In this document: positions 8,717 through 16,181 of the stretch, piece after piece
Numbering within the stretch: position 1 is the stretch's first letter
Layout of the letters: the number at the start of each line of letters is the position of its first letter
Source: Gammaproteobacteria bacterium
GTDB taxonomy: Bacteria; Pseudomonadota; Gammaproteobacteria; Pseudomonadales; Pseudohongiellaceae
Direction: 5' to 3'
Assembly: GCA_041395725.1 (NCBI GenBank)
Contig: JAWKZW010000001.1
Location: 3,850,501-3,914,500, forward strand
Length of the DNA: 64,000 nucleotides
Notes under the pieces: model-generated
Database searches by the model: none
The model's input: the letters and a program-made list of their open reading frames with translations, nothing else
What the model was told of the DNA's origin: nothing
Position numbers and translations under genes: made by a program

Positions 8717-9091
8717 TTAGTCCAGCCTCCAGCGAGTAGGATTGTAGGTTGTGGTTGAATTTACGAATACACTGTTTCCTATAGCTGTCTCATTTGCATT
8801 AGTTGTACTTGGGCCGGGAGTATACCCACTTTCTCTTTGCTCAGCAGTTGAATCAAGAATTTCCATAAATGTCATGCCACGCGCTAAGCACAGTTCAGCG
8901 GCTCTCAACATAGAAAATTCGGAAGCAGGCTCTAATGAGGTAAGTTCATTTCCTCGGAAGCGAACGTTAAAGAGATTTGGCTGCAGTTCTGTTTCCGTAA
9001 ATCCGCCAGTGTTCCATATGTAGTATTGACTATAATCAGTCGCACAACTGGTTAGCATGGCTGCCATCACTATACTGATTAAAGCTCTCAT
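8717..9091 (-). CDS. Putative lipoprotein (124 aa)
   Basis: The N-terminus has a lipoprotein signal: M-R, a hydrophobic stretch and the lipobox L-T-S-C (Cys16), so the mature protein should be lipid-anchored, probably in the outer membrane. The body contains F-x-V-R-F-R-G-N-E and L-R-A-A-E-L-C-L-A-R-G-M-T-F, patterns seen in a poorly characterised proteobacterial lipoprotein family often labelled CC0125/CC1285-like; no function is known. GGGGA 5 bases upstream of the ATG fits a ribosome-binding site. Monocistronic. Confidence 0.75.
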   Translation of the reverse strand: MRALISIVMAAMLTSCATDYSQYYIWNTGGFTETELQPNLFNVRFRGNELTSLEPASEFSMLRAAELCLARGMTFMEILDSTAEQRESGYTPGPSTTNANETAIGNSVFVNSTTTYNPTRWRLD

Positions 9092-10019
9092 GATTATCCC
9101 CGCCTAAACCAATCAACGTATTTCAAAATTCCGCAGTAACTAGATATTGCCCATTATTCAGCAAGTAAGCTGGTATGGGGGTGCTAAAGAAATATCGAAA
9201 GGCGGAAATAATTCCCTTGTTAGTACCTATTTGGCGCTCAACATATACTGCTTTAGTATCAAATTCAATCGGTTGCAAGGTGTATGCCTACGGGGTAAGC
9301 CAATACTTCTGGCACAAGTTCTCCTGGCGCTCAGACGTCGCCACCGAGTGCAGCTACCCAGGCTGGACCATTGGAGAATTGAAGATATCCGAGTAATTCA
9401 ACAGGTGGGCAGGGTGGCTCGACGACACACCCGCCGGTGCCCCAAGGCGAAGCGCAGCGTAGCCGCAGGAGGCAAGTAGGCGGGTGTGGAGGAGGGGTAT
9501 ATTAATTGTAATAGCTCAGCCTTGACCAAACAGGCAGGGTCCGAATTTCTTCTTAAAGCGGTCATACGCAACTATGAAATCCCGCCTTTTATTTAGTCTC
9601 AGATCGGCTAGGAGCGGATGTCTCGGGCTGGTATCTCAAAGTCTGCTTTCACCTCAGGCTTTGTGAAAATTCTGAGCAAAATAAAAATATGTTAACTAGA
9701 GTGCTCTTCTTTATCTTTTACAACGCAATTTTGACCAAATATCGCACTCTCATGCGCGTTTTTGGAAGATTTCTGTTGTCCAAAATAGTTTTCACACAGC
9801 CTGGCCTGATTTGAGACATCGAAGCCAGAGTAAATCTGCCGCTGTTTAAGTCCGCTTCGTGCCACTTTACGTCATCGTATGAATGTCAAGATTCTTTACA
9901 TTGCTCGACAAATTGTAAGCTTAGTGGATAACAGCCCCACAGCTATTGCTTTCATTTGTGTGGGCTGTATCTTGCCTGTAAGACTTGGTGTCACAAAAAT
10001 GAATAACCGGAGAAGCCAA
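9092..10019. other. Long spacer with a palindromic element and diverged repeats
   Basis: More than 900 bases without a convincing gene. It contains a 10-bp inverted repeat (9426-9435 with 9479-9488) enclosing GCGAAGCGCAGCG, and from about 9500 a segment (ATTAAT...TAATAGCTCAGCCTTG, then GTCTCAG...GCGGATGT) that has a diverged counterpart at 11,141-11,205. The end of the spacer should hold the promoter for the PEP-CTERM gene. The open frames near 9147-9479 have no ribosome-binding site or family. Confidence 0.5.
9426..9488. repeat. Palindromic element A with GCG(A/T)AGCGCAGCG core
   Basis: Inverted repeat CACACCCGCC (9426-9435) and GGCGGGTGTG (9479-9488). The 43-base interior contains GCGAAGCGCAGCG (9447-9459). 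A second element at 10,860-10,902 has different arms but nearly the same 13-base interior motif. It may be a REP-like or cassette-associated palindrome. Confidence 0.55.
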
Positions 10020-10709
10020 ATGCTTAAACTCATTGGTCGATTGGTGGTGCTGGCTTGTGCAGGCTTGGCTGGGGCCGCGCACGCTTCGGTCATCTTCTAT
10101 ACAGACCGAACGAGTTTTGAGACCGCACTCTCGTCGTACACATTGATTGACTTTGAGGGAATCGTGGCAGACATCGGCACAACAGTAAATCCATCAACCC
10201 TCGTCGAGGTCATTGGAGGAGTCACATTCAGCGTTTCATCTGGCGCTATTGCGGTGTCAGGGAAGAACGGACAGTTCATGCAGGATGCACCTTTTAACTC
10301 CGCAATTCTCTTTTCGAATAACTCGACACCCATTACGGCCGACCTGACCAGTGCCGGGCCGGGATTTACTGCCGTTGGCGCATTCTTCGGTAACATTCAT
10401 GATGCAGGGGACACAGCGGTACTCACACTTCTTGGCTCGAACGGCATATTGGATATCAGAACCATTGTCGCTGCGGATATGGGTGCCGGTACCCCTTCAA
10501 ATTATTTCGGGTGGACGGTGTTCGGAGACATCATCACCGGCGTGAAATATGACCTAATTGGTGGATTTGTGAACACCGGCGACTTTGATGGCATTGACGA
10601 CTTTGTTTTTGGTATCGCATCCGCTACGCCGGCACCGGCACCCGCCACCATCGCCCTGTTCGGCCTTGGACTTGCTGGCCTTGGTTGGTCAAGACGTAAA
10701 GCAGCGTAA
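10020..10709 (+). CDS. PEP-CTERM sorting domain protein (229 aa)
   Basis: An exported protein with a signal peptide (M-L-K-L-I-G ... A-A-H-A, residues 1-23) and a C-terminal PEP-CTERM tail: a P-A-P-A-P-A stretch, a hydrophobic helix (TIALFGLGLAGLGW) and S-R-R-K. The middle resembles beta-sandwich PEP-CTERM proteins beginning F-x-x-x-T-x-F ... D-F-E-G. Such proteins are anchored or processed by exosortase and usually belong to biofilm or exopolysaccharide matrix systems. The long frame starts at 9879, but GGAG 9 bases before the ATG at 10020 and the position of the signal peptide favour 10020. Monocistronic in the island. Confidence 0.85.
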   Translation: MLKLIGRLVVLACAGLAGAAHASVIFYTDRTSFETALSSYTLIDFEGIVADIGTTVNPSTLVEVIGGVTFSVSSGAIAVSGKNGQFMQDAPFNSAILFSNNSTPITADLTSAGPGFTAVGAFFGNIHDAGDTAVLTLLGSNGILDIRTIVAADMGAGTPSNYFGWTVFGDIITGVKYDLIGGFVNTGDFDGIDDFVFGIASATPAPAPATIALFGLGLAGLGWSRRKAA

Positions 10710-11388
10710 AACTATCGGAATACTGGCACCGCTAGGTGCGAGCTTTATTTTGTCTGTAAGTTGTAGGTGCGCATGACTCAAATGCGTCGAAAGTGGTTGT
10801 GTGGCAGAAGTGGCTATGTGGCCGCCTGTGGAAAGCTTACACTCTCGCCGGTCGGCGAGCAGCACAGAGGAGGTGCGCGTAGCGCAGCGACGATGTGTGC
10901 TGGTCCTCGGGCGGTGATCACTTCGGTGCAAGACTATTATTAAGAATTAGAAAAGCTGCTGGCTTCTGTGAGGTCAGCAGCTATGCCTACCGACTGAAAG
11001 ACAGGATCTGGTGTAGCTGAGAAACCGCTGCTTTAACTGGTTTCGGCGGGAGCATGCGGATCACCAAAAAGAGAGTCTTTCTTCACTGGCCTGGGCGAGG
11101 GTAGTGCTTCCTGGCAGATAAGAAAAAAGGGGGGGGCGCAATTAATATTTGTAGTAGCTCAGGCTTGGCGTTTCGTCTCAGGTCCGCTAAAAGCGGAAGT
11201 AGCATTGAGTCTACCAAAGGTCAGCTTCCGGCTTCAAAGGAGTCTTAGATGGGTTCGCAGGTTATGTCTGTTTTAAGGTAATCAATAGCTATCAATAGCA
11301 TATTTTATCAATATAAATAATTGGGCTCGTGATAAGCATAGTAAAAAAGCTGTTCAGGAGATAGGTTTCGTATTCTTCATTTGGACCA
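10710..11388. other. Spacer with palindromic element and diverged repeat copy
   Basis: About 680 bases between convergent genes, with no credible coding frame. It holds the second palindromic element (10,860-10,902) and, at 11,141-11,205, a diverged copy of the sequence at 9499-9621 (ATTAAT...GTAGTAGCTCAGGCTTGG, then GTCTCAGGTCCGCT...GCGGAAGT). Confidence 0.5.
10860..10902. repeat. Palindromic element B with GCG(A/T)AGCGCAGCG core
   Basis: Arms CAGCACA (10,860-10,866) and TGTGCTG (10,896-10,902) enclose GCGTAGCGCAGCG (10,877-10,889), which differs by one base from the interior motif of the element at 9426-9488. Confidence 0.5.
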
Positions 11389-12471
11389 CTAATCTTCCGA
11401 AGAACCTATGTACAAACAAGTCGCTGCAAATTGAACATTACCTAAACCGCCGCCTGACGCTCTATAGACTTCAGTTATAGAGACACTATGCGCGTCCGGG
11501 CAATACCAGTTACGAACAGTATCATTGATGTTTGGTTGGTGACCGCCGTCACCAGTCATAACCGAATACCAATCTCGGAAATCTCCTGCTGGATTTACAA
11601 GGCCCCTTTCGCCAGAATGGACATAGAAGAAGTGATGGGAAACACTTGCACTTGCGATATCTTCATTGAGCCTATCAATGGTGTTGCTCAACACTGAATT
11701 GCTTGACTCTAAAGACTCAATTTGTTGTTTTGCCTCTGATTGCCGTGTTGGTCCAAAAATCGTTTCCTCATTAACCGATACTACGTACGGCGAATCAATG
11801 TTGTTAGCAATCATAATTGTGTCGAAAGGGTAGTATTCATTTCCCAATGAAATTTCAGCTTTCTGCTGACAGACAATATTGAAATTGTTCACTACTGGCA
11901 CAAATGACCCAGTGCTCAACTGGACGGGCCTTCTATTTTGTCGAGATATTTGACAAGAAAATGTATTCGACGTTACACCCTGAATCGAGAAGTTCGTTTC
12001 TGTGCTCGTAAGTCCAAAGTGAAATATTACACTTCCAGGAGCTTTTTCATGAGTAATAACTACATTTCCTCTCCTTGAAATTTGAATGCACTGATTCAAA
12101 TTTTTCTGTGCCTCTATTACTGGATTTGAAGTGAAATTATATTCGTATCCAAAGAGGCTTTCGTCTTCTTCATATGCTCTACAAAACGATTCTTGATCAT
12201 TGGCGTTTCTATCAGCGGTCCAATTTTCTACTACAGGAACATTGCCAATCAATGCGGACAACTCTGCTCCGAATGAAGTGGAATTGCTACTCGAACTATT
12301 ACTACAATGATTTTGATAAACCGTTCTTAAGGACAAAACCAATCGTGTTCTTTGGTCTACGGCAATCATATTGTTATTGTAAGCTTGTACGCAAAGCGCT
12401 TCTGGTGAGGGGGGCTGAGCCCATGTTCGTGCAGTAATTAGGGCAAGGAACACAACTACTAAGTAGCGCAT
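11389..12471 (-). CDS. Secreted protein of unknown function (360 aa)
   Basis: I do not recognise the family. A signal peptide is clear (residues 1-18, ending A-R-T-W-A-Q). The mature part has about ten cysteines (including C-S-N-S-S-S-S-N-S near 56, and F-S-C-Q-I, I-V-C-Q-Q, W-Y-C-P-D, A-T-C-L-Y), which suggests disulfide-bonded extracytoplasmic domains. Residues about 238-272 (Q-S-E-A-K-Q-Q-I-E-S-L-E-S-S-N ... I-D-R-L-N-E-D-I) form a short coiled coil that separates the N-terminal region from a C-terminal domain of roughly 85 residues. Base composition is A+T-rich like the flanking island. No operon partner. Confidence 0.7.
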   Translation of the reverse strand: MRYLVVVFLALITARTWAQPPSPEALCVQAYNNNMIAVDQRTRLVLSLRTVYQNHCSNSSSSNSTSFGAELSALIGNVPVVENWTADRNANDQESFCRAYEEDESLFGYEYNFTSNPVIEAQKNLNQCIQISRRGNVVITHEKAPGSVIFHFGLTSTETNFSIQGVTSNTFSCQISRQNRRPVQLSTGSFVPVVNNFNIVCQQKAEISLGNEYYPFDTIMIANNIDSPYVVSVNEETIFGPTRQSEAKQQIESLESSNSVLSNTIDRLNEDIASASVSHHFFYVHSGERGLVNPAGDFRDWYSVMTGDGGHQPNINDTVRNWYCPDAHSVSITEVYRASGGGLGNVQFAATCLYIGSSED

Positions 12472-12787
12472 AGTGAATACCTTTCAGCTAAAGAAATTTT
12501 CTAGACATAGTATGCGAATAGTATAAACCCCCTTTTTTTAGGGAATCAATAAAATTATGGTCGCATTTGTTCGAAAATAGTTAATGCTGGATAGGGGCCA
12601 ATATACAGTAACAAAAATTGCCGGAATCAAAAGCTAAATATCCAATAGCGGACATAACCTTTGTTCGTAACTACTATCGATTCGGGTTTATTTGCTGCCG
12701 GTCTCTGGCCCACCCTTGAACGTCGGCTTTGATGATAGCGGAAGTAGCTTTAGGCTGCCTCTATTGCCGAAATCGGCTTCATAACGG
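12472..12787. other. A+T-rich spacer
   Basis: About 315 bases between two minus-strand genes. It presumably carries the promoter of the secreted-protein gene. It contains two copies of the short motif AGCGGA(C/A) (12,647 and 12,737) that also occurs in neighbouring spacers. No gene seen. Confidence 0.4.
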
Positions 12788-13300
12788 TCATTTGACCAAT
12801 TTGACTTTCTCGAAAACAGGAGCTCGAATTGGCCAAATAACCGCTGTTGCAAGCCACGAAACTGTCACACTTAGAAGAAGTACAAATCCCTCGGCTAATT
12901 CCCAAGAGACGATATTTGGGGAGAAAAGTACCCAAACAGTAATCAAATTAGCATTTAGCACTGTCAATGCGACCGCTAAAAATGAAATCACAGCACAGAC
13001 TATTACCGCAATGTAGCCTGGAGAACGTAAGTATCTGTATGCCAAACAAATTGCTGCTAGTTGCAGCATGGCTTGCAGATAAACTACGCGGAAAATTACC
13101 TGATATCCGCCAACGGCAGCAGCACTAGAAATGGAAAAGCCCTTAACAAAGAAGGCATGCGAGGAGAACATTAAACCGTAAATGGCTACGTCTAGTACAG
13201 TGAGGGTAAATGCAAACAGTAGGATCGGCATAAACTGGATAGATATCCTCCTCTGCTGCCTTCTGGCCGAAATGGGTTTAAAAGCGGACGTCGAGGCCAT
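12788..13300 (-). CDS. Small membrane protein, four predicted helices (170 aa)
   Basis: Not assigned to a family. After a basic N-terminus (residues 1-20, several R/K) there are four hydrophobic segments of membrane-spanning length, about residues 24-44, 62-86, 94-118 and 132-155. The positive-inside rule places the N-terminus in the cytoplasm. No catalytic motif is evident. The ribosome-binding site is weak (TTAGG about 6 bases upstream). Flanked by spacer motifs shared with other single genes of this region, then by an IS66 remnant. Confidence 0.65.
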   Translation of the reverse strand: MASTSAFKPISARRQQRRISIQFMPILLFAFTLTVLDVAIYGLMFSSHAFFVKGFSISSAAAVGGYQVIFRVVYLQAMLQLAAICLAYRYLRSPGYIAVIVCAVISFLAVALTVLNANLITVWVLFSPNIVSWELAEGFVLLLSVTVSWLATAVIWPIRAPVFEKVKLVK

Positions 13301-13372
13301 TTTAGCCTAATGTCGCAGAATAGGCGAAAGCCGACATTGACGCGATTCGGTTGGAAGACTGTAAGCGTCCGG

Positions 13373-14482
13373 CTATCTCACCTTGCTATTCCGGCTGCCA
13401 GTTATGTGGCAACAGCGGCTGGCCTTCTGAGTCGGCAGTCTGGTCAAGACATCTCTGAGATAAGCATAGGGGTCAAGCCCATTCATTCGAGCTGACTGTA
13501 TCAGGCTCATGACAGCAGCGGCACGCTGGCCACTGCGCAGCGAGCCGGCGAATAACCAGTTGGAACGACCCAAGGCCCACGGGCGGATCTGATTCTCGAC
13601 CCAGTTGTTGTCGATAGGCACCGCACCATCTTCCAGATAACGGGTCAAGGCACGCCAACGCCTCAGGCTGTAATCAATGGCTCTGGCCGTAGCCGACCCC
13701 TCCGGTACCTTTTGCCGCTGCGCCACCAGCCAGGCATGGAAGTTCTCCAGCAGTGGGCCGGCCCGTTGTTGGCGCAACCGACAACGCTGAGTGTCATCCA
13801 ACTCCCTGGCCTGGCGCTCGATCTCGTACAACTGACCGATACTATTCAACGCACTGGCCGCCAGGGTGCTCTTGTTGGTAGCGTGCAGCTCAAAGAACTT
13901 GCGCCTGGCGTGGGCCATACAGCCGATCTCGGTGACGCCCCGGCCGAAGCCAGCCTTGTAACCACTGTAATCGTCACACACCAGCTTGCCCTGCCACTCG
14001 CCAAGGAAGGTGCGGGCATGTTCTCCGGCACGGCTCGGGGCGAAATCATAGACCACCGCCCGGGTCTCCGCATAGGGTGTGGTGCAGTAGGCCCAGATGT
14101 AGGCGCGATGGGTTTTCTTCTTGCCCGGCGACAGCATCGGCACCGGCGTCTCATCGGCATGAACCACCGGGTGGCTCAGGATAGTCTCACGCAAGGCATC
14201 CGCCAGTGGCTGCAACTCAACACCGCAGCGGCCCACCCATTAGGCCAGCGTGGATCGAGGAATACCCAGCCCGGCACGTTCGAAGATACTCTCCTGCCGG
14301 TACAACGGCAGATGGTCGGCGTACTTGGCAACCAACACCTGCGCCAGCAGGCCGGTCGTCGGTATACCCTTATCGATCACGTGCGGTGGTACTGGTGCCT
14401 GGACCAGCGTTTCGCAGTCTTTACACACCCATTTGCCTCGGACGTGTCGTTCGACGGTAAACTCACCGGGCGTATAGTCCAG
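13373..14482 (-). pseudogene. tnpC: IS66 transposase TnpC, 5'-truncated with a nonsense codon
   Basis: The frame gives the IS66 zinc-ribbon region (G-K-W-V-C-K-D-C-E-T), then A-K-Y-A-D-H-L-P-L-Y-R-Q. The DDE domain follows: V-V-H-A-D-E-T-P-V, C-D-D-Y-S-G-Y-K, and the W-V-E-N-Q-I-R-P motif with the catalytic E. The C-terminus overlaps the right inverted repeat. An in-frame TAA at 14,240-14,242 interrupts S-T-L-A-stop-W-V-G-R; homologues usually have Gln here, so CAA to TAA is the simplest explanation. The N-terminal third is lost in the tnpA-tnpC deletion. Non-functional. Confidence 0.85.
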
Positions 14483-14573
14483 CTTCTTTGCAAGCTGCTA
14501 CGATCTTGTGTTTGAAATCCGGGGAAAACCTTCGACGCTTAATAGGTGTGGCGAATACGCTTAACTCGTTCAT
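14463..14573 (-). pseudogene. tnpA: IS66 TnpA N-terminal fragment
   Basis: ATG at 14,573 opens a 36-codon frame, M-N-E-L-S-V-F ... R-R-R-F-S-P-D-F-K-H-K-I-V-A-A-C-K-E-A, which is the usual start of IS66 OrfA. Immediately after K-E-A the sequence becomes tnpC in another frame and the tnpA frame ends after five more codons. The deletion joint is therefore visible at about 14,482. Confidence 0.75.
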
Positions 14574-14652
14574 GAGAGTGTCCACTTAAAAATAGGTGGA
14601 CACTATCGGTAGATCAGGTTTCATAAACAAGATGGGTTTGCCGGACGCTTAC

Positions 14653-15263
14653 GACTTGATAGGCTTCATAGGTTATTTAGGTTATTTCTCATCATGCGAA
14701 AATGTGACTAACCCCTTACAGGTATACTTTTTCAAAACTCCCTTGTGTTGAAATTAACCTATAAAACCTAAATAACCTATAAATTCCCTCCTGCCATTAG
14801 AGAGCTGCCAGGTGCAGAATAGGTGAATTGCCTGGGCACAAGCATGTGGAGTGCAGTTTGCCGAGTGCAGTTAGCATATCGGGTGTCGCCTTCTCATTTT
14901 GTGTAAATCTATTAAGTTAGTATATAGGTATAGATCTCCTCAAAACTTCTAACCAACTGTTTTTCTGAAATTTTCTGATTCTTTAGTGTATCGCTGGGGA
15001 TAGAACAATCATCATGCCCAGCATGAGTTACAGTATCGGCTATGTATCGGTTTCATCGCATATTGCTTAGCTTATAGGTATGGCGATTTTTGATTCTGGG
15101 CTGCACCGAAGTCTTCCAGAAGTCTCGTTAAACCCATCCCAACCTTCTGTAATAACTGCATATTTCAAAATAATTGCACGAATATGCAAAAAGTTCAGAA
15201 AAGTCCCACAACGTATCGTACCTTCTCAGATGTTATTTTTTAACCTGATGAGGAGTTACTTTT
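14653..15263. other. Non-coding region upstream of the replication genes
   Basis: About 610 bases without a gene, A+T-rich. The left part has the iteron-like inverted repeats described separately. The rest should contain the promoter for the gene at 15,264, whose ribosome-binding site (GAGGAG) lies at its right edge. Confidence 0.5.
14668..14781. repeat. Iteron-like inverted repeats, candidate replication origin
   Basis: The 15-mer ATAGGTTATTTAGGT (14,668-14,682) has its exact reverse complement ACCTAAATAACCTAT at 14,766-14,780. Each arm is itself built of short repeats (AGGTTATT twice on the left; AACCTATA twice on the right), giving several copies of a TAGGTTAT unit within 115 A+T-rich bases. 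Placed upstream of an AlpA-like and primase operon, this looks like an initiator-binding array or origin of the integrated element. The origin role is inference. Confidence 0.55.
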
Positions 15264-15797
15264 ATGTGTGCGTCACAATGCGAGGAATTCTGGGATCTGG
15301 CTGACTTTTTCCCATTCGAAGATGCAATCCACCACTGGTGTAATGGAAGCCAAAAGTGTTTGCAGGCTCGAGCTGCTGCACTGCTCACAGCACTTGATAG
15401 AGGCGAAGTAAAGTATCGACGTGCTGACGGAAATGATTTCCCCGACTCCGTATACGAACTTAAACGCCGTCAATTGTTACTCGTCGAGAGGGAGAGCTTT
15501 CTTGATTGGGCGAAGAAAGTGAGTAACGAAATTGAAAGGTCATCATTGCAGAGGAATGTGGCTATCTCGCCGAAAACTGAAGCTAACTATCTACGTATTC
15601 TGGGCGCCTGTGCAGAACTCATATTGGAAACTGAGTATGGTGACGGGAAAAAATATTCTCCGTTCACTACTCAGACTGATTTAATTGAAAAGTTAACCAT
15701 CCTCGGCAAAGGAGTTCCGGGTTTATCTGAGAGGAACCTTCAGGCGAAATTCGCAGAGGCTCGGCGGGAATTTGAAGCTGCCAAAGAAGATCGCTGA
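15264..15797 (+). CDS. Hypothetical protein of the integrated element (177 aa)
   Basis: A soluble protein, not recognised by function. The ATG at 15,264 has GAGGAG 8 bases upstream. The N-terminal half contains several C, H and W residues (M-C-A-S-Q-C ... H-H-W-C-N). The C-terminal part, I-S-P-K-T-E-A-N-Y-L-R-I-L-G ... F-T-T-Q-T-D-L-I-E-K-L ... P-G-L-S-E-R-N-L-Q-A-K-F-A-E-A-R, resembles a winged or helical tail found in uncharacterised genes next to AlpA and primase genes of satellite-type elements. Its position as first gene suggests a replication or regulatory function, but this is inference. Confidence 0.65.
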   Translation: MCASQCEEFWDLADFFPFEDAIHHWCNGSQKCLQARAAALLTALDRGEVKYRRADGNDFPDSVYELKRRQLLLVERESFLDWAKKVSNEIERSSLQRNVAISPKTEANYLRILGACAELILETEYGDGKKYSPFTTQTDLIEKLTILGKGVPGLSERNLQAKFAEARREFEAAKEDR

Positions 15798-15920
15798 CTA
15801 AAGTCATGGTGGAACGCCATACCGCAACTGCGACGATTTAAACCGCAGTTGCGATGCACAATTAGGGGGAGGCCTACAAAATCAGAAACCATGTTCAATG
15901 CATATTCAAGAGGTGTATAC

Positions 15921-16181
15921 ATGGTTACTGCGATTCACAAACTTCCCACAGTCATCAATAAATATCAAAAGTCCCGAAGCGCCTTATATAGAGACATAGC
16001 ATTGGGACTTTTCATGAAACCAGTCTCTCTTGGTGCCAGGGCAGTGGGTTGGCCCTCCGATGAGGTTGATTCGGTAATATCCGCAAGGATTGCTGGCAAA
16101 AGTGAGAAAGAGATAAAGGTACTTGTTAAATCCCTCGAGGCTGCTCGGCAAGAGCGATCTCAAGGAGGCGGGTATCTATGA
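15921..16181 (+). CDS. AlpA-family DNA-binding regulator
   Basis: An 86-residue protein of the AlpA / excisionase-like helix-turn-helix family. Markers are Y-Q-K-S-R-S-A-L-Y-R-D-I-A-L-G-L-F-M-K-P-V-S-L-G, then the R-A-V-G-W-P-S-D-E-V-D-S-V-I motif typical of AlpA proteins, and a charged C-terminal helix. AlpA-type proteins control integrase expression and excision of P4-like elements. The long frame begins at 15,849, but AGAGG 7 bases before the ATG at 15,921 and the family start point choose 15,921. The stop overlaps the next ATG by four bases (ATGA), indicating translational coupling with the primase. Confidence 0.85.
   Translation: MVTAIHKLPTVINKYQKSRSALYRDIALGLFMKPVSLGARAVGWPSDEVDSVISARIAGKSEKEIKVLVKSLEAARQERSQGGGYL

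Larger units (their letters stand above)
13361..14652 (-). mobile_element. IS66-like element, internally deleted
   Basis: The ends are a 13-bp perfect inverted repeat, GTAAGCGTCCGGC (13,361-13,373) and GCCGGACGCTTAC (14,640-14,652). Inside are the first 31 codons of tnpA joined directly to the latter part of tnpC; tnpB and the N-terminal part of tnpC are missing. At about 1.29 kb it is roughly half the size of a full IS66 element. The flanks share only GACT, not the 8-bp duplication expected for this family, so the neighbouring DNA may also have been rearranged. Both ends are intact, so trans-mobilisation is possible in principle. Confidence 0.85.

Noticed and set aside
13712..14515. 267-codon plus-strand frame
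   Set aside because: Antisense shadow of the IS66 transposase remnant.
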